Source: Maribacter hydrothermalis (GTDB lineage Bacteria > Bacteroidota > Bacteroidia > Flavobacteriales > Flavobacteriaceae). Taken from it: a DNA stretch of 64,000 bases. Of this stretch, positions 31,080-38,313 are shown piece after piece. The DNA lies in contig NZ_CP018760.1 of NCBI RefSeq assembly GCF_001913155.1, forward strand, positions 744,001 through 808,000. The letters run 5' to 3'. Position numbers and translations under genes: made by a program. How positions within the stretch are numbered: the stretch's first letter is position 1; each line of letters starts with the position of its first letter. Below the pieces are notes generated by a model, which had not been told where the DNA came from, ran no database searches, and saw only the letters and a program-made list of their open reading frames with translations.

Positions 31080-31134
31080 GTTTAATGAATTTTAATCTTA
31101 GTTTATATTAGTGTACAAATTTATACCTTAATTG

Positions 31135-31206
31135 AGCCAATGACGAGAATTGAACTCGTGACCTCTTCCTTACCAAGGAAACGCTCTACCCCTGAGCTAC
31201 ACCGGC
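31135..31206 (-). tRNA. tRNA-Thr (anticodon GGT)
   Basis: This 72-base cloverleaf has acceptor GCCGGTG/CATTGGC, anticodon stem TTCCT/AGGAA around GGT, and T-arm with TTCAATT. It lies closest to tuf in the tRNA cluster. CCA is not encoded. Confidence 0.95.
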
Positions 31207-31235
31207 GTAAAGTGTTGAACCCACCTAAACAGTAG

Positions 31236-31270
31236 GTTCCTGCCTTCGCAGGAATTGACATTTCTGTCAA
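31236..31270. repeat. Twin hairpins between tRNA-Thr(GGT) and tRNA-Gly
   Basis: TTCCTGC-CTTC-GCAGGAA (31237-31254) is followed at once by TTGACA-TTTC-TGTCAA (31255-31270). The first sequence resembles a dispersed intergenic element common in Bacteroidota. Neither hairpin has a T run, so this is not a terminator. It could act in tRNA precursor processing. Confidence 0.6.
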
Positions 31271-31278
31271 AATTATAG

Positions 31279-31351
31279 AGCGGGAGACCGGGTTCGAACC
31301 GGCGACATTCAGCTTGGAAGGCTGACGCTCTACCAACTGAGCTACTCCCGC
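31279..31351 (-). tRNA. tRNA-Gly (anticodon TCC)
   Basis: This 73-base cloverleaf has acceptor GCGGGAG/CTCCCGC, anticodon arm CAGCC-TTCCAAG-CTG with anticodon TCC, and T-arm CCGG-TTCGAAC-CCGG. CCA is not encoded. Confidence 0.96.
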
Positions 31352-31400
31352 TTATAAAATTACAATATTTCAATTTTAAAATTTCTTTATAAAAGTTTTG

Positions 31401-31482
<82 letters not shown>

Positions 31483-31509
31483 TCAAACTAATATTTTAAA
31501 GAACTTTAG

Positions 31510-31583
31510 AGCCGATGGAGGGACTCGAACCCACGACCTGCTGATTACAAATCAGCTGCTCTAGCCAGCTGAGCTACATCGGC
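31510..31583 (-). tRNA. tRNA-Thr (anticodon TGT)
   Basis: This 74-base cloverleaf has acceptor GCCGATG/CATCGGC, anticodon stem CTGAT-TTGTAAT-CAG with anticodon TGT, and T-arm GTGGG-TTCGAGT-CCC. It is the first gene of the four-tRNA/tuf transcript. Confidence 0.96.
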
Positions 31584-31605
31584 TTATTTACAACTTTTAA
31601 AGCTA

Positions 31606-31633
31606 TAAAAAAGTCCGCTATTTCTAACGGACT
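31606..31633 (-). terminator. Terminator of the xerC-hpf transcript
   Basis: The minus strand shows AGTCCG-N10-CGGACT followed by TTTTTT, a compact intrinsic terminator 50 bases after the hpf stop. It overlaps the predicted start point of the downstream tRNA-tuf transcript. Confidence 0.8.
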
Positions 31634-31634
31634 G

Positions 31635-31664
31635 CAAATGTATAGTATTTTTTGTTTATTCAAA
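31635..31664 (-). promoter_or_regulatory. Promoter of the tRNA-tuf transcript
   Basis: The minus strand has TTTG (31664-31661), 18 bases, then TACATTTG (31642-31635), an excellent match to the Bacteroidota sigma consensus. Initiation is expected around 31629, inside the hpf terminator stem and about 45 bases before tRNA-Thr(TGT). Confidence 0.75.
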
Positions 31665-31682
31665 ACAAATTTTGAAATATTT

Positions 31683-31988
31683 TTATGAAGCTTGTAATCT
31701 TATTTTTTGTTTTTGTTTTATTAACCTGCGTTCCAAGGAACTACAAGCTGAGTCAACTGCCTCTTCGAAAGACTTACATTGTTTTTTAACAACAAATTTA
31801 TCTTTAGGAACTGTAATTTTTATTTCTACTATTTTGTTCTCTTTAGAACTCGTATTCTCAACTTTCATATACACATCTGAGCTAATTACCTTAGAATAAA
31901 AGGTTTCCACCTTATTAAGTCTGTTTTGAAGGAAATTAATCAACTCACTGTTTGCATTAAAATTTACCGATTGCGTATTTACTTTCAT
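31683..31988 (-). CDS. hpf: Ribosome hibernation promoting factor (short HPF/RaiA family)
   Basis: This 101-residue protein starts MKVNTQSVNFNANSELINFLQNRLNKVE and carries the YMKVEN...VEIKITVPKDKFVVKKQCKSFEEAVDSACSSLERRL beta-beta-alpha core of the HPF/YfiA family, which binds the 30S decoding site of idle ribosomes. It lacks the long-form C-terminal dimerisation domain. It lies 47 bases after the xerC-like gene and ends at a strong terminator, in a cluster of translation genes (rpsU upstream, tRNAs and tuf downstream). The HPF versus RaiA subtype cannot be settled by eye. Confidence 0.88.
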   Translation of the reverse strand: MKVNTQSVNFNANSELINFLQNRLNKVETFYSKVISSDVYMKVENTSSKENKIVEIKITVPKDKFVVKKQCKSFEEAVDSACSSLERRLIKQKQKIRLQAS

Positions 31989-32035
31989 AGTCAGAAAATT
32001 TATGGGCTTAAAAATTTAGCCAGATTATACAATAA

Positions 32036-32926
32036 TTATTTATTTCCTCGCGGATGAGCTTTTGCATGAACCTTTTTCAACTCAGCTATGCTATTATGCG
32101 TATAGACTTGTGTCGAGGCCAAACTAGAATGCCCAAGTAACTCCTTAACCGCATTTAAATCAGCCCCTTTATTCAACAAGTGTGTAGCAAAGGTATGCCT
32201 TAGAATATGCGGGCTTATTTTAACCTTTGAGGAAACTACTCTAAAATACTTGTTTATTAATCTATAAACAAGAGTTTCATACATTTTATTGCCCGATTGC
32301 GTAAGAAACAAATAATCATCATCTTTTATCTCTTTAAGCTCCAATCTTTTAATGAAATATGACTTAAACTTATGCTTGCTTTCTAATAACATTGGTATAT
32401 ATCGTTCTTTATTGCGCTTACCCAATACCTTGATTGTCATGTTTTCAAAATCTACATCAGAATCCTTTAAATGTAACAACTCTGACCTTCGCATACCAGT
32501 AGCATACAATACATGTATAAGCAACTCATCCCTAACACCTTCAAAATCATTCGTGTACTCAATAACAGATAACACGTTTTGCATTTCTTGTTCCGAAAAC
32601 GGTATCTCTATTTTCTTTGATGTTTTTAAGGCTTTATGCTTTATAAGCGGATTCACATCTAATAAGCCAATTTTTTGAAGAAATCTATAATAAGACTTAA
32701 GCGAAGATATTTTTCTATTTATGGAACGATTATCAATTTCCTTTTCTGACAAACTGACAATCCAAAAGCGAATTAAACTATAATCTACATTATTAATGCA
32801 AGCAACATCATACTTGGTATTACAAAAATCCCTAAATTCAAGAATATCATTTTCATATGCCTTTGCCGTATGTTTAGAATAATTTTTCTCTAATGAGAGA
32901 TAAGAGTTAAATTCTGATAATACCAT
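32036..32926 (-). CDS. Tyrosine recombinase, XerC/XerD family
   Basis: This 296-residue protein is a site-specific recombinase of the chromosome-dimer-resolution type. The N-terminal SAM-like core-binding domain (FNSYLSLEKNYSKHTAKAYENDI) is followed by the catalytic domain with Arg in ATGMRRSELL, Lys in GKRNKERYIPM, HxxR in HILRHTFATHLL, the second His in LLGHSSLASTQ and the Tyr nucleophile in VYTH. Length and motifs fit housekeeping XerC or XerD rather than an integrase. No att sites or mobile genes are nearby. It lies between rpsU and hpf, separated from rpsU by a terminator. Which of the two Xer proteins it is cannot be told here. Confidence 0.92.
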   Translation of the reverse strand: MVLSEFNSYLSLEKNYSKHTAKAYENDILEFRDFCNTKYDVACINNVDYSLIRFWIVSLSEKEIDNRSINRKISSLKSYYRFLQKIGLLDVNPLIKHKALKTSKKIEIPFSEQEMQNVLSVIEYTNDFEGVRDELLIHVLYATGMRRSELLHLKDSDVDFENMTIKVLGKRNKERYIPMLLESKHKFKSYFIKRLELKEIKDDDYLFLTQSGNKMYETLVYRLINKYFRVVSSKVKISPHILRHTFATHLLNKGADLNAVKELLGHSSLASTQVYTHNSIAELKKVHAKAHPRGNK

Positions 32927-32951
32927 ATTCTAAAGATATTAAAGTTTAAAC

Positions 32952-32980
32952 AAAAAAAATCCCGCAAATTGCGGGATTTA
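32952..32980 (-). terminator. Terminator after rpsU
   Basis: The stem AAATCCCGC/GCGGGATTT with a 5-base loop is followed on the minus strand by eight T residues. It lies 20 bases after the rpsU stop and separates it from the xerC-like gene. Confidence 0.88.
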
Positions 32981-32999
32981 TATATCTATCGTACAAAGT

Positions 33000-33194
33000 C
33001 TAAATTTCTTCCTGATCTCTTAGACCTTGAATATATTCTGCTTTTTGTATCTGTGCTCTACGAACAACTGACGGTTTATTAAACTGTTGACGCTTACGTA
33101 ACTGTCTCATTGTACCTGTCTTATCGAACTTACGTTTGAAACGCTTTAAAGCTCTATCGATGTTTTCTCCTTCTTTTACTGGTATTATTAACAT
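33000..33194 (-). CDS. rpsU: 30S ribosomal protein S21 (bS21)
   Basis: This is a 64-residue basic ribosomal protein: LIIPVKEGENIDRALKRFKRKFDKTG...LRKRQQFNKPSVVRRAQIQKAEYIQ is the bS21 signature. In Flavobacteriia, bS21 with bS18 and bS6 is known to hold the 3' end of 16S rRNA and hide the anti-Shine-Dalgarno. This gene is preceded by a strong Shine-Dalgarno, unlike its neighbours, matching the published model in which ribosomes lacking bS21 preferentially translate rpsU. It has a good promoter and its own terminator, so it can be a single-gene transcript. Confidence 0.96.
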   Translation of the reverse strand: MLIIPVKEGENIDRALKRFKRKFDKTGTMRQLRKRQQFNKPSVVRRAQIQKAEYIQGLRDQEEI

Positions 33195-33202
33195 GGGCTA
33201 TA

Positions 33203-33209
33203 ACCTCCT
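33203..33209 (-). promoter_or_regulatory. Strong Shine-Dalgarno of rpsU
   Basis: AGGAGGT on the minus strand lies 8 bases before the rpsU ATG and is fully complementary to the 16S 3' end. Almost no other gene start in the window has such a sequence. It probably mediates bS21 autoregulation. Confidence 0.85.
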
Positions 33210-33228
33210 CTCTTTATGATTAAGGCTG

Positions 33229-33258
33229 CAAATATAATAACTATATTCATTTAGACAA
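33229..33258 (-). promoter_or_regulatory. Promoter of rpsU
   Basis: The minus strand has TTG (33258-33256), 19 bases, then TATATTTG (33236-33229), a full match to the Bacteroidota consensus. It predicts a start near 33223 and a leader of about 30 bases containing the Shine-Dalgarno. Confidence 0.75.
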
Positions 33259-33296
33259 CCTATTTTCTAATTTTTAAAAACTTTAGCTATCTTTTC

Positions 33297-34466
33297 TTAA
33301 ACCTTTACCGGTTTATATTCTTTTTTATCGATTACTATCTTAGCAATAATCTCTCTCAAAATCTCAGAGGTCCCTCCTCCTATTGGACCTAATCTACTGT
33401 CTCTAAAATTACGAGCCATTGGATAATCCTCAATATAACCATAACCTCCTAAGAATTGTAAACATTCGTATGCAACCTTATCAGCAACTTTGGTTGATTT
33501 TAATTTTGAAATTGTAGCTTCTTTGACAACATACTGGCCTTTGTCTAACCTATTTGCTACTGAATAATTATATTCTTTACACATATCGATATCTCCATAC
33601 AAATCTGCAACTCTATGACGTAAAGCTTGAAACTTATTAATTGATTTACCAAAAGCTTCTCTTTCTGACATATATTGTAAAGCGTATTCCAAAACATGCT
33701 CTGCTCTTGCATGCGCATTAATACCCATTATTAATCTTTCTAAAGAAAAATGTTCCATTATATAAGAAAAGCCCATATTCTCATCACCCATAAGATTCTC
33801 AACAGGAATCTTTACATTATCAAAAGCCAATTCCGCCGTATCGGATGCTCGCCAACCTAATTTATTCAACTTATTTGCAGTAACTCCTTTACTTTGCCTA
33901 TCCACTACAAATATGCTAATTCCTTTATTACCCAATTCAGGTGCTGTTTTTGCAGCTACTATCATATAGTCCGCATATACACCATTAGTTATAAAGGTTT
34001 TTGAACCATTTAATGTATAAAAATCACCTTCTTTTACAGCAGTAGTACGCATTGCTGCTACATCACTACCTCCAAATGGTTCTGATACACAAAGGCAACC
34101 AATTTTATCGCCATCCACACTTGGCCGTAAATATTTCTCTTTTACAAAAGAGTCCGCTTCTTTGTTTAAGTGCGTCATTGCCAAATAAGCATGCGCCCAT
34201 ATTGCAGCGGCAAAGCCCCCAGAATTAATTTTTTGTAGCTCTTCTAGCAAAACCACTGTATAGAACAAGTCTAGGCCCAAGCCACCATCTTGTTCAGGTG
34301 TTGCAAGACCAAAATAGCCCATATCTCCGAACTTCTTCCATATAAATCTTTCAATTGTACCTGTTTCCTCCCATTTATCTATATGAGGAACAACTTCTTT
34401 TTGTAAAAAATCTTTTAGGCTCGCCCTAAATAATTGATGTTCTTCTGTGAAGTACATACTTTGCAT
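33297..34466 (-). CDS. Acyl-CoA dehydrogenase
   Basis: This FAD-dependent dehydrogenase of fatty-acid or branched-chain acyl-CoA oxidation has about 389 residues. Visible family motifs are the N-terminal helix FTEEHQLFRASLKDFLQKEV, the FAD/substrate loop CLCVSEPFGGSDVAAM, NGSKTFITNGVYADYM and the C-terminal LGGYGYIEDYPMARNFRDSRLGPIGGGTSEI. The usual EGT of short-chain enzymes is GGT here, and a Glu is present in HFSLERLIMG. That pattern fits the long-chain/isovaleryl type in which the base sits on this helix. The frame extends further upstream through a TTG, but that would overlap the previous gene, so I place the start at MQSMYFTEE. It follows the HhH gene by about 10 bases. Confidence 0.9.
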   Translation of the reverse strand: MQSMYFTEEHQLFRASLKDFLQKEVVPHIDKWEETGTIERFIWKKFGDMGYFGLATPEQDGGLGLDLFYTVVLLEELQKINSGGFAAAIWAHAYLAMTHLNKEADSFVKEKYLRPSVDGDKIGCLCVSEPFGGSDVAAMRTTAVKEGDFYTLNGSKTFITNGVYADYMIVAAKTAPELGNKGISIFVVDRQSKGVTANKLNKLGWRASDTAELAFDNVKIPVENLMGDENMGFSYIMEHFSLERLIMGINAHARAEHVLEYALQYMSEREAFGKSINKFQALRHRVADLYGDIDMCKEYNYSVANRLDKGQYVVKEATISKLKSTKVADKVAYECLQFLGGYGYIEDYPMARNFRDSRLGPIGGGTSEILREIIAKIVIDKKEYKPVKV

Positions 34467-34476
34467 AGCGTTTTTT

Positions 34477-35355
34477 TTAGAGTGACAAATATAAACCAAT
34501 TCTATCAATTCGCTCAAAAGGAAATTCCTCTATTTTTTTTAATTCGTTCAATGAATTGATACTTCCGTTGAGATTACGATAATTTACTATGCCCTCAGCT
34601 ACGTGTTTTTGAAGATATATCAATTTAGAGAGCTCAGCAGCAGTAGCTGTATTGACATTTATTTTTACAATATTTGGCTTGGTTATCACCTTAAACTGAT
34701 TCAATGTTCTATAAACCACATCTTCTTCCAATCCATAAACATCGTACAATTGCTCATCTACTAAAAACCCGCCCAACCTATCTCTAAATTTTATTATTCT
34801 TGCTGACAACTTTACCCCTATTCCACTAATCTGTTGTAACTCCTCTGCAGTTGTAGCATTTAAATCTTTCCATGTAACTTTCTCTGCAACATCTTTATTA
34901 AGGAATGAATTCTTTTTAAAAGCAAAATTATTCTTCTTGTTCTGTGTCCACTCTGGAAATTTAAAATAAGGGGAAATAATACTAAGTAACGAGTCTGAAA
35001 CTTTTGTAATCTTCTGAAATTCTTCAGCAGAATTCACAAACTCATTGTTATTTCTAAAATTGTGCAACCTATCAATTTCATCAATAGACATTCCTAATGT
35101 ATACCCTTTAAAATCTGTTATGAAATTTGGATTAAATGGAAATACACGAATAGTATCCATTGTAGAAACCTCACTTTTTAAAGAATCTATCATAGCTTGA
35201 GTCTCGCTATCAAAAACTAATGAAGAGGGTTGATTATTTAAGTTAGGTTGATAAATATAATATCCTATTTGAACTATTATTAGAAAAAAACACAAAAAGA
35301 AAATCCCACTTCGTTCTTGTTTATTGAACTTAAAGTGGGATTTAAAATTTTTCAA
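34477..35355 (-). CDS. Membrane-anchored helix-hairpin-helix (ComEA-like) protein
   Basis: This 292-residue protein has one N-terminal membrane helix (about 17-35, GIFFLCFFLIIVQIGYYIY) and the rest exported. Three helix-hairpin-helix repeats are visible: LGMSIDEIDRLHNFR..., DLNATTAEELQQISGIGVKLSARIIKFRDRLGGF and VNTATAAELSKLIYLQKHVAEGIVNYR. HhH repeats bind DNA non-specifically, and ComEA uses them for DNA uptake, but this protein is larger, and homologues in Bacteroidota lack experimental assignment that I know of. It lies 9 bases from the AGCS symporter gene in a probable operon. Confidence 0.85.
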   Translation of the reverse strand: MKNFKSHFKFNKQERSGIFFLCFFLIIVQIGYYIYQPNLNNQPSSLVFDSETQAMIDSLKSEVSTMDTIRVFPFNPNFITDFKGYTLGMSIDEIDRLHNFRNNNEFVNSAEEFQKITKVSDSLLSIISPYFKFPEWTQNKKNNFAFKKNSFLNKDVAEKVTWKDLNATTAEELQQISGIGVKLSARIIKFRDRLGGFLVDEQLYDVYGLEEDVVYRTLNQFKVITKPNIVKINVNTATAAELSKLIYLQKHVAEGIVNYRNLNGSINSLNELKKIEEFPFERIDRIGLYLSL

Positions 35356-35364
35356 ATTCTTATT

Positions 35365-36978
35365 TTAATGATAAACTTCTTTAATAGCTGATAAATATCT
35401 TCCCAAGCTTTTCTTTACTTTAGGAAATAAGATAAGTAAACCAATCATATTTGGAAATACTAACGCCAAAATCATAGCATCAGAAAATTTAATAACCGCA
35501 TCTAAAGTTGCAGCTGCACCGATAACTACAAATACTAAGAACAATACTTTATATAAAATATCTGCTGTTTTACCTCTTCCAAATAAATACTTCCATGACT
35601 GTAAACCATAATATGACCAAGAAATCATAGTTGAAAAAGCAAATAGTATTATTGCAATTGTTAGTACATATCTAAATCCTGGTATTACAGAGTCATACGC
35701 CATCGAAGTTAAATCCACACCACCAACATAAGCACCTGTGTCATTCAATAGAACCGTACTCCCTATACCATTACCATATTCAAAGGCACCAGCATCCATG
35801 TTAAAGAATATAATTACCAAGGCAGTCATTGTACAAATAACAACAGTATCTATAAAAGGCTCTAATAATGCAACAATACCTTCACTTGCCGGGTATCTTG
35901 TTTTAACAGCAGAATGCGCAATTGCAGCAGAACCTGCACCTGCTTCATTTGAGAAAGCCGCTCTTTGAAAACCAACTATAATAACCCCTATTATACCGCC
36001 TAGTGCAGCATCTGGCGAAAAAGCTCCAGAAAATATCATTCCAAAGGCATCACCTATATAGTTTATATTAGCAAAAATAATTACTAAAGACGCCAAAACA
36101 TAAATACCTGCCATAAATGGAACAATCTTCTCAGTAACACTTGCTATTTTTTTAATACCTCCGATAATTACTATACCTACTAAAACAGCAAGTATAACAC
36201 CGATTATTACACCGGTAGCACCACCCTCTAAATTTAACATTGAGGTTAGTTGCACTGCTGCTTGGTTAGATTGAAATGCATTACCGCCACCAAACGATGC
36301 CCCAACACATAATATCGCAAATATACCAGCAAGAATTTTACCTAAAATTTTAAAATTACTTTCGCTTAGACCTTTTGACAAATAATACATTGGCCCACCA
36401 TAAACTGTCCCGTCTGGACCAACATCTCTATATTTTACACCTAATGTACATTCAACGAATTTTGTAGACATACCTATTAACCCACAAATAATCATCCAAA
36501 AAGTAGCTCCAGGACCACCTAAAGCTATTGCAACAGCTACACCAGCAATATTTCCTAAACCCACTGTACCAGAAACTGCAGTTGCTAATGCTTGAAAATG
36601 ACTTACCTCACCTTCTTCACTTTCATCACGTATGGTATCAGGAATATCACCATCATCAGTCATGTGTAATTGAACCTTCTCTAAACCATACTTTTCAATT
36701 TCTTCGTATTTACCGCGAACTACATTAATTGCCAAAGGAAATTTGGAAATACCTGGAAATTTAAAATAGACAGTAAAAAAAGTTGCACCGACAATTAATA
36801 ATATTAAAACTATTGGAATATTGTATCCTGCAATAGTTACGGGCGTTAAAACCGTTGCTTCCCACCATGTAGCAAATGGCATAAATGCGTCATTTACTTT
36901 TTCATCCAATCCTTTTTCTTGTGCAATAGTCAAGAAAGGTATTAACATCGTTAACAGTGTTAGAAGTTTATACTTCAT
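35365..36978 (-). CDS. Sodium:alanine/glycine symporter (AGCS family)
   Basis: This 537-residue inner-membrane transporter couples Na+ to amino acid uptake. After an N-terminal segment resembling a signal (MKYKLLTLLTMLIPFLTIAQ), about ten hydrophobic helices follow. Family motifs are SHFQALATAVSGTVGLGNIAGVAVA, GPGATFWMI, KFVECTLGVKYRD, GGPMYYLSKG and FSNEAGAGSAAIAHSA. It begins a likely symporter-HhH-acyl-CoA dehydrogenase operon. The substrate (Ala or Gly) is from family knowledge, not from sequence detail. Confidence 0.93.
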   Translation of the reverse strand: MKYKLLTLLTMLIPFLTIAQEKGLDEKVNDAFMPFATWWEATVLTPVTIAGYNIPIVLILLIVGATFFTVYFKFPGISKFPLAINVVRGKYEEIEKYGLEKVQLHMTDDGDIPDTIRDESEEGEVSHFQALATAVSGTVGLGNIAGVAVAIALGGPGATFWMIICGLIGMSTKFVECTLGVKYRDVGPDGTVYGGPMYYLSKGLSESNFKILGKILAGIFAILCVGASFGGGNAFQSNQAAVQLTSMLNLEGGATGVIIGVILAVLVGIVIIGGIKKIASVTEKIVPFMAGIYVLASLVIIFANINYIGDAFGMIFSGAFSPDAALGGIIGVIIVGFQRAAFSNEAGAGSAAIAHSAVKTRYPASEGIVALLEPFIDTVVICTMTALVIIFFNMDAGAFEYGNGIGSTVLLNDTGAYVGGVDLTSMAYDSVIPGFRYVLTIAIILFAFSTMISWSYYGLQSWKYLFGRGKTADILYKVLFLVFVVIGAAATLDAVIKFSDAMILALVFPNMIGLLILFPKVKKSLGRYLSAIKEVYH

Positions 36979-37039
36979 AAGTTTAAAATTTATTTTGAAT
37001 TAGTTAGTCTAGCAATATCATAAAAATAATGGATGCAAT

Positions 37040-37047
37040 CAAATATA
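37040..37047 (-). promoter_or_regulatory. Candidate -7 box of the symporter operon
   Basis: TATATTTG on the minus strand matches TAnnTTTG and lies 61 bases before the symporter ATG, just past the K+ channel stop. No TTG is seen at the expected distance upstream. Confidence 0.35.
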
Positions 37048-37063
37048 AATGCTATAAAGATGA

Positions 37064-38071
37064 TTATTCTATGTTGAACATTTTATTCAATTTCTTAATT
37101 TGCTCAGGTCTGCCTAAAACAATCACCTTACTTTTAGGCTGAAGTTTCATGTCTGCTTCCGGATTTATTATATAATCTCCATTAGGAGAAATGTATCCTA
37201 TTATTGTACAGCCAGTTTTTCTTCTTAAATCTAAATCTCGTAACGAATTACATTCAATTTGATTGGAAAAATCTTCTATGGCCACTTCTTCAAGATTGGT
37301 TGTATTCTCGCCTTCAGTAGAAAGCTTGTCCATAAAAGTTATTAGATCCGGCATTACTACTAATGAGGCCATATGATCACCACCTATTTTATCTGGCATG
37401 ATCACTTTATTCGCTCCTGCCAAGATTAATTTCTTTTGAGAGTTAACTAATGATGCCCTACTTATAATAAAAAGATTCTTTTTCATTTGCCTGGCGGACA
37501 ACACAACAAAAAGATTGGCCGCATCATCTGGCAAAGTCGCTATTAAATATAATGCTTTATCAATACCAGCTTCTAACAATACATCATCATCGTTGGCATC
37601 GCCTTCAATAAATAAAACATCTTCTTCATAACGTTCTATTACCTCTTTATCTTTCTCTATCACTACGAAAGGTCTTTTATATGCTCTTAGCCTTTCAGCA
37701 GCTTGCATACCATTTCGTCCAAAACCACATACAATAACATGCTGATTTAAATTTGCGATTGCATTCTTCATTTTTTTCTTTTTAAGCAGTTCTACGGAAT
37801 TTCTAGAGAGTAAATATTCGGTTACTATTGATATTGCGAAACCAACTATAAAAACACTAGTTACAATAAGTACAATTGTAAATATTTTACCTTCTGGCCC
37901 CATTGGCCTAACCTCTGAAAAACCAACAGTGGTTACTGTAATTATCGTCATATAAAAAGCATCGACCCAAGAATAGTCGGCAACAATTCTATAACCGAGC
38001 ACACCAAAAGCCAAAACCATTAGCATTAAAGTCAATGCCAAATAAATTTTAGACCTAAATAATTGCATCAT
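37064..38071 (-). CDS. Potassium channel with RCK (TrkA-N/TrkA-C) domains
   Basis: This 335-residue two-helix channel starts with a first membrane helix (about 8-27), the pore loop FYMTIITVTTVGFSEV with the TVGF K+ selectivity filter (about 47-50), and a second helix (about 62-86). A TrkA-N/RCK domain follows with the nucleotide-binding HVIVCGFGRNGMQAAERL, then a TrkA-C domain (about 255-335). The order is like MthK/Kch channels gated by cytosolic ligands. It lies 3 bases after the PspC gene and is the last gene of a DUF2851-PspC-channel unit. Confidence 0.93.
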   Translation of the reverse strand: MMQLFRSKIYLALTLMLMVLAFGVLGYRIVADYSWVDAFYMTIITVTTVGFSEVRPMGPEGKIFTIVLIVTSVFIVGFAISIVTEYLLSRNSVELLKKKKMKNAIANLNQHVIVCGFGRNGMQAAERLRAYKRPFVVIEKDKEVIERYEEDVLFIEGDANDDDVLLEAGIDKALYLIATLPDDAANLFVVLSARQMKKNLFIISRASLVNSQKKLILAGANKVIMPDKIGGDHMASLVVMPDLITFMDKLSTEGENTTNLEEVAIEDFSNQIECNSLRDLDLRRKTGCTIIGYISPNGDYIINPEADMKLQPKSKVIVLGRPEQIKKLNKMFNIE

Positions 38072-38074
38072 ATG

Positions 38075-38302
38075 TTAAAGATCAAAAACTGAATTTCGTT
38101 TTGTATAAATCAAATCTTTTATTTTAAGCCAAAAAGCCAAGAACAAATAGAGCGCAAATCCGAAACCTACAGTAACAAAAGTGAGGTAAATGAACGATGT
38201 CCTTACCACCCTTGCTCGTATTCCTAATCGCTCTGCTATTCTACCACATACCTCATATCCCCTCTTTTGAAAATAATGTAGTAATTTATAAAATACATTC
38301 AT
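38075..38302 (-). CDS. PspC domain membrane protein
   Basis: This is a 75-residue protein. I choose the ATG at 38302 (MNVFYKLLHYFQKRGYEVCGRIAERLG); longer frames overlap the DUF2851 gene. The PspC-like portion is VCGRIAERLGIRARVVRTSFIYLTFVTVGFGFALYLFLAFWL, with one membrane helix. PspC proteins sense envelope stress in enterobacteria; no other psp genes are here, so the role is open. It sits 11 bases after the DUF2851 gene and 3 bases before the K+ channel. Confidence 0.82.
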   Translation of the reverse strand: MNVFYKLLHYFQKRGYEVCGRIAERLGIRARVVRTSFIYLTFVTVGFGFALYLFLAFWLKIKDLIYTKRNSVFDL

Positions 38303-38313
38303 AGAGTATAAAA

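Noticed and set aside
32036..32926. Integrase of a genomic island
   Set aside because: The protein is of housekeeping XerC/XerD size, sits in a conserved translation-gene context, and no direct repeats or mobile genes are near despite the adjacent tRNA cluster.
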